Source: Smittium culicis
Lineage: Eukaryota; Kickxellomycota; Harpellomycetes; Harpellales; Legeriomycetaceae
DNA length: 24,170 nucleotides
Reading direction: 5' to 3'
NCBI GenBank assembly: GCA_001970855.1
Contig: LSSN01000772.1
Coordinates: forward strand, 4,206 to 28,375
Numbering within the stretch: the first letter of the stretch is position 1; each line of letters opens with the position of its first letter. The notes under the pieces are model-generated. The model searched no databases and was not told the DNA's origin. It worked only from the letters and a program-made list of their open reading frames with translations. This document shows positions 11,761 through 22,325 of the stretch, in pieces. The position numbers were made by a program, and so were the translations under genes.

Positions 11761-12218
11761 AAATTCCTCTGCCGGTCTACCGGCTGCGTACCTAAAGGGA
11801 AATGGGGTCAATCTACCAACCGAAAGATCCACCCAGGCATTGCTTCAAGTAGGCTGGATGACTTGAAGTTACAAGCAGTCAGAAAATTAAGCTCGTTCCA
11901 ACAAAATTGAATTCGTTAAGATCATTGAGCTCCCAGTCAGAGCCTAAATCTAACAGGATTAATAAAAAATAGGCTCCTACCCAAACGTGGGGATGCTCGA
12001 TCTGGCTCTCCTACGATAAGCTGCTAAGTGCCCATATCTGTATTGCTGACGAAATCTGGACTTGTGCGCAGAGAATGTCTCAGACTGCTAAACGAATCGG
12101 TTCCTCATATTTTCAGATGGACCGCCTATGGAATCGCTGTCCTCCGAATCGCTGGGCGTTGCCTTCACTATCCCCGACCAATGGTAGTGTAAAATATTGT
12201 AAAATTTTAGTATATTGA
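11761..12218. mobile_element. GC-rich dispersed repeat, probable transposable-element relic
   Basis: Composition changes abruptly to about 45-60% G+C (36 of 60 bases at 12121-12180). The left end carries a stem-loop at 11771-11784 and a block GGCATTGCTTCAAG at 11836-11849, both recurring at 22326-22375, so the element is dispersed. One plus-strand frame from 11862 to a TGA at 12216-12218 has a single internal stop (TAG 11970-11972) in about 118 codons; its last 81 codons are open (for example IADEIWTCAQRMSQTAKR). A minus-strand frame over the same region also has few stops, so strand and coding status are unsettled. No reverse transcriptase, transposase or integrase motif is visible and no terminal repeats or target-site duplication were found. 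A non-autonomous or truncated retroelement is the likeliest reading. Confidence 0.5.
11771..11784 (+). other. Stem-loop, first copy (GCCGG-TCTA-CCGGC)
   Basis: A perfect five-base-pair stem closes a TCTA tetraloop, flanked by CCTCT on the left and GTACC on the right. The homologous site at 22332-22345 keeps the flanks, the loop and the pairing while changing two stem pairs on both sides (C-G to T-A and G-C to C-G). That is the expected signature of a structure kept by selection in RNA or single-stranded DNA. Confidence 0.6.
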
Positions 12219-12993
12219 ATTTCTAAGAACAAAATACGCAAGTCCCTAAACAATGTCAAGGTATTTCACTCTTAGGGGGCTATTTTCTGGTTGTCTATGA
12301 TTCAATACATACTAAGTGCCGCGAAAAAAAATAATTCCAATTAATAAAAATCTTTCAGAAAAAAATATCATAAATGTTTTGGATAGTTGAGGCGTAAATT
12401 TTTTTGTAATATACTAGCGTATCACAAGTGAAAATATTTTAATGATTACTGGATTAGACAAATATTTAAAAAAATTTACATTTATTAAAAATAAAAGTTT
12501 TCGCTTTAGAATTTTTACTAATTATTTGTAAATGATCTTTATGAAAGCCTATATACTTGTTCGTAATAAATGTTTAAATATTTCTGTTTTTTTTCAAATA
12601 ATTTTTAAATAATTTCACTTTTTTAAAGATTAAAAATTCTTTTTATGATAGATATTAGCTTTAAAAATTTATTTAAAATATTCAAATTAGTTAACATAAT
12701 TATAAAAATATCAATTTCTTATATCACCCATAATCTAAAATACCTAAGATGAATAAATTATAATAATCAAGCTATAAATTTATACGATAATAGAAAAATA
12801 GTTCCACTTGATATGGTTCGAATATATTTATATATATTTTCAGAAAATAAGATTCACTTTTATAACCTTTTTTTTTTGGATTCAAATCAAAAGATTTTTA
12901 AATAATTAAAGAAACCAATCAATTTACCAACAATATTAAACATTAATAAAAATTATAAAAAAAAAACTATAATTTTTTGGATAAAATCTAAAT
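12219..12993. other. AT-rich spacer downstream of the ankyrin pseudogene
   Basis: AT-rich sequence between the dispersed repeat and the 3' end of the second ankyrin gene. I see no open frame and no clear polyadenylation or termination element that stands out from the background. Confidence 0.6.
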
Positions 12994-15836
12994 TTATCTT
13001 TCAGGTATGTTTCCAGAAAAGAAACTGAAATAATTTTTCAGTGAATCTTCAAAATTTTTATAATTACCAGAATTAACTTGAAATCCTGAATCAGCAATTT
13101 TTTTTACTATGTTAAAGCTGTTACTTGCGCATGCGTATTAAAATGCCTTTCCATCAGGGTCGATGAGATTTGCTCCATTTTTCATAAGCCATTCTACTAG
13201 TTCTATTGAACCGCTTTTACAAGCCTTTGAAATTGGTAAATTATTTTGATGGCTGATTTCGGCGCCATAATTTACAAGATATTTTACGGTTTCTAATTTT
13301 CCATTGCTGCAAGCTTTTGACAGTAGCATGTTTAATTTTTTCGTAGAAAAGTGGCTAGTTTGTAGCGCCGTTTTTATGACATTTAAAAACCCCATTTTGC
13401 ACGCGTTTAATAACAGTTCAAAATCTTTCAATGAAGAAAATTTAATTTTTTTCATAATCGAGTCTATCAAACATATTGAATTATCCTTCACAGCATATTT
13501 TAACAACAGCTTCATTTTTTCGCTTCCTGAAGTTTTATAACCAATGCAGAAATCTACAATACTATGAAATCCTTTCGAATATAGTGATAACAAATCGCTA
13601 TCGTTAATCAACATTTTGAATTCATTCTCATCAATATTTTTTCCACTATACAAAAATTTATAGATTTTGGGGGTTAGTCTTTCTAGATAGAGCTTGAATT
13701 CTTTATCGCTCCAATTATTCTTTGAATTTTTAAAAATGAATTCAATAAAATCCATCGAGTTTAACAAAAAATAATTCTTAATTATAAAATTATCGTTACA
13801 ATAGAAGTTAGCACCTTTAGAAATCAAGTACTCAAATATATTTAGATTTTCATTTTTAAAAGCATAAATCAGCGCATAATTATTATTGATGTTTACTTCG
13901 ATGCCATTATTAATCATACACTTTACAATTTCGATATTATCATTTGCAAGCCCATTTATTAAATCACAATCATGCAAATTTAATAGAAAATTTTTTACTT
14001 TGAATAATTTGTATAGCAAATCAAAAATTTTCAGTTTGATGGAGTCATTAAATGATTCTGTTTGCGAATATTTCATAGAAACTCTGCTCTTAAACAAAAA
14101 ACTATCCATCTCTAATGACCCTTCTAAAGAGTGACTCTTCGCATCTGATATTGCTTCATCTGAAACCAGCGCTCCATTCTCTAACAAATACTGGGCAGTT
14201 ATAATCATAGAATTTGATATTGCATATTCAAGTGGTAAGGGATATTTTTTGTGGTAATCGATCCCGCTTTCGACTAAAATTTTAATGTACTCAAAGCATC
14301 CCCTTTTAAAGCAAGATTCTAAAAGTTCTATATTCTCCTCATCAAATTCGAAGCCGCTGTCTAAAACATATTTGAAATTTCTAATATTCTTTTTTTGGAG
14401 GCATATTTCAACAGCTTCAATCATTTCAAAATCGAATAAATTTTTATTTTGAACTAAATATTTGAACATTTAATTTTTGTGCCCGGAAATTTTTTTAATA
14501 TGATCTATATTTTTTTTCGTTATTGATAATTGAATATCATTTATTAAATAAGATATTATTTCGACATTATTTGATTCAATAGCCTTATTTAAATAATCAT
14601 ATTTGTTGCAGTATTTAATGGGCGTCTCATATTCGGTGAAATCAAAATGATAACCATTATTATAAGTGTAATATGTACTATTTCCCTCATAATCATAGTA
14701 ATCATAATCGTCATCGATACGACTATCGTAAAAATTATCAGTTTTTATGTATAAAAATAGCTTATTTTTATACATAGCATAAATTGATTTCATAAAAATA
14801 AGTCTTTTGAACCTAATACATTCCAAAAATAATTTTTGAAAATCGACAATAATATGATTTGGTTTTATAATTCTAGAATAGCATTGAACATCTCCAAGTT
14901 TCCTGATATTATAGAATCTTTCAACGAACAGCACGTTGTGAAAAATATAATCCTTCTTTGGTAAATTTCATCTACAAAATACAATTGCTCATATGGCCCA
15001 TATATTTTGCATTTATCTCTACCACAATTATTGAAAAATAAGGGAATACAAACATTAGTATAATTTCTAAGCTTTGTTGAAATAAAACTGCGGTAATTAG
15101 GTGTATAATGTACAAAATCATATGTATCTCCTATTTCATCAAAAACTTCAGAAAACTTTTCATCAATCAATTTGTTATGTCCGTAATCATAATCTAAAAA
15201 CGGACTATCGAATTCTGAGAATATAGAATCTCCTTCCGCTCCCTTTTCAAGCTTATAAATTTTCAGTTTAAATATTTGATGCAAAAATATTTTTTCATTT
15301 TGATTATAGTCTTTACTAATTCCTTTCACGTTTCCAGATTTGTCAAAGGCTATATTATGCGCTGATATCAAAAGTCTAAAAACTTCAATGTATCCATTTT
15401 TTGCCATATTTTCAAAGCTCGATAAGTTATATTTGTTAATATCTATAGCAGGAAAAATCACATTTTCAACTTCACCATTGTTGTTAATTGATCTGCGTGT
15501 TGACGCGTTTAATAACTTTAGTAAAACCTTTTTCCACCCGTACATCATTATCTTATCAACAATTTTAAATACTTCGTCCACTGGGTAAATTTTCCTGTTC
15601 ATAAAAACCAGGATGAGCAGTTTGCTTTAGGCCAAATTTTTATACTTGTTTAAACATGAAATCGGAGTGATTTTTTCGATTTTGCTTTTCCGCGTTATAA
15701 AATCTGCCCATATGGTAAGGTCTTTGGAAATAACATTGAATCTCGTGCAAGCTTTGTAAAAATTTGAATTTAGAGAATATATAAATATTTTAGCTAATAT
15801 TTCGTCGCACAGGTCTGTGATTTTGTTTTTAGCCAT
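12994..15836 (-). pseudogene. F-box-like/ankyrin-repeat pseudogene, tandem paralogue
   Basis: Collinear with the gene at 8254-10962 over its whole length, same strand. It begins at ATG 15834-15836 with an F-box-like segment (LCDEILAKIFIYS...CTRF) and ends at TAA 12994-12996. It is broken four times: TAA at 15627-15629 (paralogue Glu70, GAA), a net 4-base deletion near 14862-14880 that shifts frame, TAA at 14470-14472 (paralogue Glu403, GAA) and TAA at 13138-13140 (paralogue Gln837, CAA). After each stop the same frame continues to match the paralogue, for example SNSFNIVKKIADSG after the last one. Its terminal ankyrin repeats match the paralogue at about 80% over 59 residues, much closer than the rest. 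It also carries an Asp/Tyr-rich insertion at 14635-14739. The second stop is directly followed by ATG (TAAATG). Multiple lesions make this a pseudogene; ancestral role presumably as for the paralogue. Confidence 0.9.
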
Positions 15837-16825
15837 TTTTCAAGTTGCGATAAAAAAATTTTTATTAAGATTTTTTTTGTATGATAGTACTTGTAGATTT
15901 GGATATTAGTTTTAAAATCAATTTATTCCACTAAAATTGTACTTTATTTTTATTTTTATTGATTAAGAGAATAAAACCATTATTTATAGTATTTTTATGA
16001 AAAATAAACCCGCATTGGCCTTCGTTTTTTGATTACAAAAATCTAAATCATCTAATAACCTTTATGGGCGATTTTTATCATTGATCGACTACAAAAGAAA
16101 ATAGAATTTCACAAAATTAATTTACATAAATCAAGAGTATCTAAATACATTCATTAAGCTTCCTTGTTTGTGATTTAAAATTTACAATTTGGGAATTACA
16201 ATTATTATATTTTTTTTGTGGTTAATAAGTTACTGAAATAGTTTTTTATTTGTTTTTATTTGCTTTTTTTTTTTTGAATTTCGGATATCTAATGCTAATA
16301 AAATTTCACATAAATAAATAAACAATATATTTTTTGATAGCTTGATTTAATAAAATTTTCTACTTTTAGTGCAAAAATTTCAAGTTTTCCACGAGTAGCT
16401 GCTTTAAGGCTTTCAAATTATAAAGTATTTTATTATTGTAATTTATATTAGGGGAATTTGTGATAATAAATAAAAAATATTATCTAATAACTCCGATTAA
16501 AGATGAATAGCAAGCGAAGATACCAGTAGCCAAGTGTCGAAATTAAACTAAGATGTATAGTATAATTGGCTCTTAAATTTTTTATATCTGAATGCAGAAC
16601 TGTGCATAAATTAAATCACATTAAAAATGAAGCAAAGGGGATGGCATGGAATGATTATTAAAATAACCTTCGTAATCAAAACACAAAATTTTTGTACGAG
16701 TATAATTGAAAAGAAAAACAGAATAAGTATTGGAGCTAGATAAAGGTATTCAGTTTTTAAGGGAGTGGGTGAGTAAATTAATTTATATATTTTTTTTAAA
16801 ATGTAAATAAAAGCGAATAAATTGG
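15837..16825. other. AT-rich spacer between ankyrin pseudogene and decarboxylase
   Basis: This stretch is the 5' flank of the ankyrin pseudogene and the 3' flank of the decarboxylase. It contains many A and T runs and no supportable open frame. I cannot identify a specific promoter or terminator. Confidence 0.6.
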
Positions 16826-18980
16826 TTATTCTAGGAGTTCTGATAGTTTTTTGGCAAAGATAAGGTCGGTGGAATTCTTGACAGTGTTCAAGACGTTATC
16901 GACATTTGATTTAGTGGTTAGTGGAGCACCGATGGCAACGCGAATGGCGCTAACGTTGTTAACAATAGTAGGGGTAACAAAGATTTCGTTCTTTTCAAGG
17001 ATATATTTGTGTAAAAGGCTGTTGACAAGAGTATGAAGTTTGTCCAAGTTTTGAATTTCGTCGATGTTTTGTATTTCAGGGTAGAAATTGGCAGCGATAG
17101 ATTCCTTGCTGATATAGAAAACGACTAATGAAAAGTGAACTGGGTAAAGAACCTTGAATCTTGAATCCTGTCTTAAGTTTGATTCGAGATATTTGGCAAA
17201 TCCGATATGCTTTCTGATGTGTGAGCGGATGTTTTTTGCACCATATGTTCTAAGAACAAACCACAATTTGAGCGATCTAAAACGACGGCCAAGAGGTAAC
17301 TGCCAGTCTTTGTAGTCTTGAACAAGGCCTGAATCAGTAGCATTATTTTTGTAGTAATCACGATGAATGGAAAGAGCTGATTTAACGTAGTAAGAGTTTT
17401 TGAACCAAAGTGCTGATAAATCAAAGTTTACAAGCATCCATTTGTGTGGATTGAAATTAAATGAGTCAGAGCGATTCATACCACTAGCTAATTCGCGCAA
17501 TTCTTCACAAATTAGGCCTGCACCAGCGTATGCGGCATCCAAATGGAACCACAAATCATTTTCTTCAGCTAAAATAACAGTTAATAAGTCATGGTTGTTA
17601 TTTAATAAAATAAAAAATATTTAAATTTTAATAAATATAAAAAAAAATTTGCTGGGAAGCACGAGCTAATAAAAAAAATACAGGGTGGCGATTTGTTCAC
17701 TTACTTACATCGGCAATCCCGTTAAAATCGTCAATTGCGCAAATGGCAGTAGTACCGAAAGTACCGGTTATAAAGAATGGAACGAGATCAGCATCGAAGC
17801 ATTCTTTGACAGCAGTCTCTATCAAGCTTTTTGTTATGGAACCATCACTGCCAGTAGTAATTCCCTTATATTTACAGCCGACGATCATAGTAGCTTTTTC
17901 TAAGCTAGAATGGGTTTGTGACGAACCTATAGCGATGAGTTTTGACAAGAAAGTGTCGAGTTCAAGTTGAGAGTAACCTGGGTTTGCGTTTTTGAATTTG
18001 TCAGTGGCTTTCTTTCTGGCAGCAATCAATGAGACTGTGATAGCTTCACTGGCTGATCCTTGTATGACGCCACCACCGGTAGAAGGCTTTCCGTCAGTGC
18101 GGTTAAAAAGGTATGAATCGTCTAAACCAATAAGCTTAGCCAGCCAATCGAGGGTAATAGACTCCAACTCTGTCATGGCGGGGCCATTTATCCACTAAAA
18201 TTGAATGACATATATTGATTTCAATAAAGTCTAAATTAAACAAGTACATAAATTAAATAAGTATAAGTTACAGAAAAGCCGATTCCGTTGAACATGCTGC
18301 TGTACATATCACCCAGAATACCAGGGTAGCTCGAACTTGCAGGGAAATAGCCAAAGAAATTTCCTATAAAGATAAAAAATTATTTTCATAAATAAAGGCT
18401 TACAGTGAAGAAGTCTGAATAATAAAACTAATGCAAATAAAAAAAAACCTGATTGAAAATGAGTTACACCGGGCCTGATTTTAGAATCGACATCGGCCTT
18501 GATGACCTCAAAGCTTTCGGGTTCTATTAAACGATGTTATTATAAAAAGGATGTAATATATACGAAAATAGATAGATTTAGGAGTATATAAAAAAAGTCT
18601 GTATATATCAATTACCTTCGGGGGCATTTTCAGGAATAATTTCACGCAAATAGTTTGGCTTAACTTCAGATAATGCTATAATAAAAATGAAAAATTTAGA
18701 TTGTAATAATATAAAGAAATTAAAAAATGATTGAAAAGCACGTTTGAAATATAAATCCACGCATGACGCGAATTGGTAAAAAGGTGTAATGCAAAGCGAA
18801 AGTTTGCGGTATATGTATTAAGTTTTAGTGAATGTAAGTTTAGTTAAGCGTTTGGTATATACGTTTGAGCTGCTCGATGTTATCGTAGTAGTCGGCTATT
18901 GTGTCGATAAGCTCCTTTCCGACTCTTCTGAACTCTTCAGATGTCATTCCGAGGGGTGGGAAGTTAGCTTGATTATCCAT
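16826..18980 (-). CDS. Aromatic-L-amino-acid decarboxylase (PLP-dependent, group II), six exons
   Basis: Converts aromatic L-amino acids (Dopa, tyrosine, tryptophan type) to amines plus CO2 in the cytosol. Exons read 18980-18863, 18675-18616, 18523-18449, 18363-18272, 18194-17705 and 17568-16826, all with GT...AG junctions and a continuous frame of about 525 residues, slightly longer than the roughly 480 of animal enzymes. The N-terminus (MTSEEFRRVGKELIDTIADY), VKPNYLREIIPENAPE and THFQSGNFFGYFP are typical. By my numbering His210 (SSQTHSS) stacks on the cofactor, Asp289 (HLDAAYAG) pairs with the pyridine nitrogen and Lys321 (FNPHKW) forms the Schiff base. Tyr350 on the flexible loop (RDYYKNNATDSG) and His210 argue for a true decarboxylase rather than an aldehyde synthase. 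Substrate choice among Dopa, Tyr and Trp is not settled. Exons are GC-richer (about 43% in 17761-17820) than the ankyrin genes. Confidence 0.95.
17569..17704 (-). other. Decarboxylase intron 5, 136 bases
   Basis: The donor is the second of two overlapping GTAAGT sites at the exon end (17704). Only this one restores the frame, giving ...IADV-T-EENDLWFHLDA across the junction. The acceptor is TTATTTTAG. The alternative upstream donor would shift the frame, so the choice is well constrained. Confidence 0.9.
18195..18271 (-). other. Decarboxylase intron 4, 77 bases
   Basis: Phase-0 intron with donor GTAACT and acceptor ATTTTAG, joining ...GIGFS to WINGPAMTELE, as expected for the family. Confidence 0.9.
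18364..18448 (-). other. Decarboxylase intron 3, 85 bases
   Basis: Phase-1 intron with an unusual donor, GTTTTTTT, and acceptor TTTATAG. It joins THFQS-G to NFFGYFP, splitting the Gly codon. Confidence 0.88.
18524..18615 (-). other. Decarboxylase intron 2, 92 bases
   Basis: Phase-1 intron with donor GTAATT and an acceptor ending TTTAATAG. It joins ENAPE-E to PESFEVIKADVD, splitting a Glu codon. Confidence 0.88.
18676..18862 (-). other. Decarboxylase intron 1, 187 bases
   Basis: Phase-1 intron with donor GTATAT and an acceptor ending TATAG. It joins YYDNIEQLK-P to LSEVKPNYLREI, splitting a Pro codon. It is the longest intron of the gene. Confidence 0.87.
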
Positions 18981-19090
18981 ATCTAATATGTTATGTTTCT
19001 AAAAAGTTTCTTGCTAGATGAATTATGGGGTGGTAGATGTTTAGATCTCGACTTTAAAAATAAAAAAGCTGATTAATGTATCAATATAAT

Positions 19091-19806
19091 TTAGCGCTGA
19101 CGTTTTGCTTTAAATACAAAAAATCTTTTTGGTGAGTCTTTATGGGCACAATGGCTATTCTTCGCAGCAGGTCTAAGCTTCATAATTTTCAGGGGTAGAT
19201 AAACGCTCTCTTTTTAACCAGATACGTATTTTTGTTTTAAAAAAGCATTTCAGCAAAATGCTACTATATTGGTCTCATCATCGCTTAAATCAAACAAATC
19301 ATTAACACTGCTAATAGATGAACTCGCTAATACTGCTAAAACGGATGAATATTTTTCTATCTTCTTTTGTAGGAAATGTTAGACAGGTGAATTGTTTTCA
19401 GTACACAAACCATTCTCATTTGCCTAACAAATGATCAGACTCTGCTCAGATAGTAATATAACATAACATATCACAAAATAAAATAGCTCTTTTCTTTTTC
19501 TGCAAATCAGCAAGTCAGTTAATGAATAAATATCGAATCAAGGCCAAGAAATTAAAGTAGGTTAAACAGTCCCCACTTGCATACCATCTAACTAAGCTTG
19601 CTGGTAAGATGGCTCAGGTTTGGTAAATTTTCAATAAGCTCTAAATTCCCTTTTTATTTTTGTTCTTCTACAAAAAGCTTTAACTACTGTTTTGTAATCA
19701 GAACTTTATCTGATCTAAACTTTACTAATTATCGCACTCTAAACGCTATCGGAACAAAAAGCCGTTTACTTATTTTCTTAAGGATATATCAGTCACATTC
19801 AATCAT
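19091..19806 (-). pseudogene. Fragmentary coding-like stretch upstream of the decarboxylase, probable relic
   Basis: Reading the minus strand, one frame from about 19438 to TAA at 19091-19093 carries protein-like segments separated by four stops (TAG, TAA, TGA, TAA). These include a 42-codon run at 19250-19378 (VNDLFDLSDDETN) and a 40-codon run at 19091-19213 (MKLRPAAKNSHCAHKD). Another frame starting at ATG 19804-19806 has similar segments (KRLFVPIAFRVR; NLELIENLPNLSHLTSKL), also cut by several stops. A 71-codon plus-strand frame at 19598-19813 overlaps the latter and is poorer in charged residues. I recognise no family. The pattern fits an old transposon or gene remnant, but statistical support is limited. 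Confidence 0.3.
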
Positions 19807-19813
19807 AATTTAG

Positions 19814-22325
19814 AAATGTCTGATAAGTATTAAATAAGATAAAAAAATTTTACACACAAAGATCTTTTTCAGCTTCGCTGTTTTACAATAAATACTAAAA
19901 AAAACATCGCATAATATTCCACGTGCCAATTTAATTCGATATAAACTATCACAAAAACATCTATAACATCAAAAGGAACACCTACCAAATGCTTTTTTAA
20001 AATATATAAGCTAAATTATGTATCTTGAACCATATCATTTATTCCTCTTAGCTCAAAAAACAGTATAATTTATTTTAATCCGCAAAACTATACTATTAAT
20101 TACCAAATACTTTTTATTAATTCACAATATCCATCCAAGTCTATAAAAACCGAGATACCCGCATTAGTAAAAAAAAAAGCGGAATATGAACATACGATAA
20201 TTCTCGAAAAATACTTTAATACAACTATTCAAAAAAATTCAAAAAAATTCAAAAAAAAAAACTGATCAAAAAATTAAGCTAATATAACCACTTATTAATT
20301 GCAATAATTTATTCGAATTAAAAAAAATACTTATAACCTGTTGAACTTTTTGGTTTATTTAAATCTGCACTTTATTTAAGCATTAGTTATTTTTTGTTGT
20401 TTGAAAAAAAGATATGTTATTATAATTAGAGTAAAGTAAAATTGATAGTATGTTTTCGCTAGTCGAAAACATGGTAAATAAAAGTTTAAAACATTAAAAG
20501 GAGTGTGAGAATAATTAGATATATTAATACGTTACGAATATTAAAGCTAAAAATAAACAGACAATACATTCGCTTACTTAACTTTATCGTCATAATTCAT
20601 TGTTGCACAGAAAACACAACAAAATCCGCAGTCATAAAATATTACTTTTCATGAAATTAATTTTTAATACACAATTTTTTCAAGAAAGCAAAAGTACAAT
20701 GTATCAACTATTTATTATCCATCTCCCATCAAACATTCTTTAGAAAAATGAATTAATTTGATTTTCTAGTAATTTATATGTTGTTTAATAATATGTATTT
20801 TATACAAAAAGTAAATTTATTGTGATTGGATTCATGTAATTGTACAATGATCATAAGATCTTCAACATAACTTTGACAGATTAGGCTCAATTCCCCCGCC
20901 CACATTACCCTAAACTATACTAAGAAATATTGAAAAAATTATTCAAAAGAGCTAAAATGTGAAAAGCTATCTTTGCAGATCCATGTTTATTTTTAAAGGC
21001 AACTGATATGCTATGAAAAATACATACCCCTAAATTAAAAATAAAATCTTGGCTGAAAAAAGCTAAGATTATTTTAGGAAAAAAAAGACTTGCAATAAAA
21101 TCGCAAATATTATAATAAAAGTGAATAATGTACACCTAGTTCTAAATATGAATGATTAAATAAGCTTTTTAACAAAAAAACAATGAAAAATATCGAATAA
21201 TCTGTTCAAAAACAGTTTATAAATGACAAAGTCAGTACAAACTAGATTTAGCCGTTGAGGAATATTTTACATATTTATCAACTATGCGTTGCTGTTACCT
21301 AATTTCAATTTAACCTTGGACTAAATAAATAGTTCTAAACTAAGTAATATGAAAAAAACCAACCTTTTACGTTTATTGAAACATTTTTCAACTGATGTTA
21401 CGAAAAATTTCAGAGAAAAATAAAATTACACTAAAAACCCTGATTTTAAAATAGGCGATATAGCTCATAGCTTTGATAGAATTTATCGATTATTCATGAC
21501 TCGATAAGCGAAAAATACACAATTACGAAATATAACATCATGGTGAAAAACTAGACAGAAGACCTATATCTTTTCATTAAACAAAAAAATCTTGTTTACC
21601 GAAAATAGTTATAGTCTAAATAACTAAGACATAACCAAGTTGAGGGCTTGTGCATTAATTAGTTATAAATAAAAAAACATTGATTTATAGTAATTCAAAA
21701 GGTATGATCACTCCAATATTTGCGAAAATAAACAAATATTTTTGTAATTAAATTACAATAGAATTTAGAATAATAAAATTAGATAGATAAAATAAAGAAA
21801 TGTATAAAAATTAAATATTCCAAGAGTTTTTAAGCACCATAAATTAAAATAAATCTTGGTCCAAAAACTCGTGATGTTATACTAGGTATACAGAAATTAT
21901 ATGTTGGGGCCTAAAAATTAGTTTAATATTCAATAAAATTTATCGATTTTATGCTGTCTATTTTCTTGATGCTTATCCTCAAAAATAGCAACGTAGATTA
22001 GAAAAGTGAATAAAGTATTACCTGTGATGAATTTCTCCTTATTTTTGTAACTAATTAACTTCAGGAGGCGAGAGGAAATTAATCAATTTAAGAATGTATT
22101 CTCTTAAAAAAATTTATTACCCTTTTATTTATTTGTAGAATATAAGAAAAATTTAATATAGACCCTATAATATTAATACTACTACGCTTTTGAACGATAT
22201 TATCCCATCTCGATGTTTTTTTTTTTTTTAGTTAGGAAATTTATTCAATATTTTAATAATACTTTAAAAAATTAATATAATAAAATTGTAAATAAATAAA
22301 AAATATTTTCTTTTTCATCCGATTC
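19814..22325. other. Gene-poor AT-rich spacer
   Basis: About 2.5 kb with no supportable gene. A 71-codon minus-strand frame at 20920-21135 is hydrophobic and low in charge, and its opposite strand looks equally plausible, so I do not call it. A 24-codon ATG frame at 21349-21423 (plus) is too short. A small tandem of ATTC plus A-runs lies at 20227-20252. Confidence 0.6.
20227..20252. repeat. Short tandem repeat of ATTCAAAAAA type
   Basis: Two full copies and a partial third copy of a 10-base unit ATTCAAAAAA, ending in a longer A run. A simple repeat in non-coding sequence. Confidence 0.85.

Noticed and set aside
11771..11796. Helitron 3' end (hairpin followed by CTAA)
   Set aside because: The first copy has CTAA seven bases after the hairpin, but the second copy has CACT there and no Helitron-type terminus or Rep/helicase motif is visible.
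13138..15629. Repeat-induced point mutation as the cause of the pseudogene stops
   Set aside because: Only the CAA-to-TAA change fits C-to-T mutation. The two GAA-to-TAA changes are G-to-T, and there is a frameshift, so ordinary decay explains the lesions better.
8254..15836. Reassignment of TAA to a sense codon (Gln or Glu)
   Set aside because: The stops in the ankyrin genes align with Glu, Glu, Gln and Phe, which is suggestive at first. However, the decarboxylase uses CAA/CAG for all its Gln codons, has no internal TAA in about 525 codons and ends at TAA at the expected length. The first ankyrin gene has one TAA in 903 codons.
13304..17903. Several other open frames antisense or out of frame to the ankyrin genes and decarboxylase
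   Set aside because: Each lies over an exon whose real frame is established by homology between paralogues or by conserved catalytic motifs.
19598..19813. 71-codon plus-strand frame
   Set aside because: It starts at TTG, is low in charged residues, and overlaps a more protein-like decayed minus-strand reading. I treat it as a shadow.
20920..21135. 71-codon hydrophobic minus-strand frame
   Set aside because: The composition is typical of a chance frame in AT-rich DNA, and the opposite strand is equally coding-like with stops. There is no supporting neighbour or motif.
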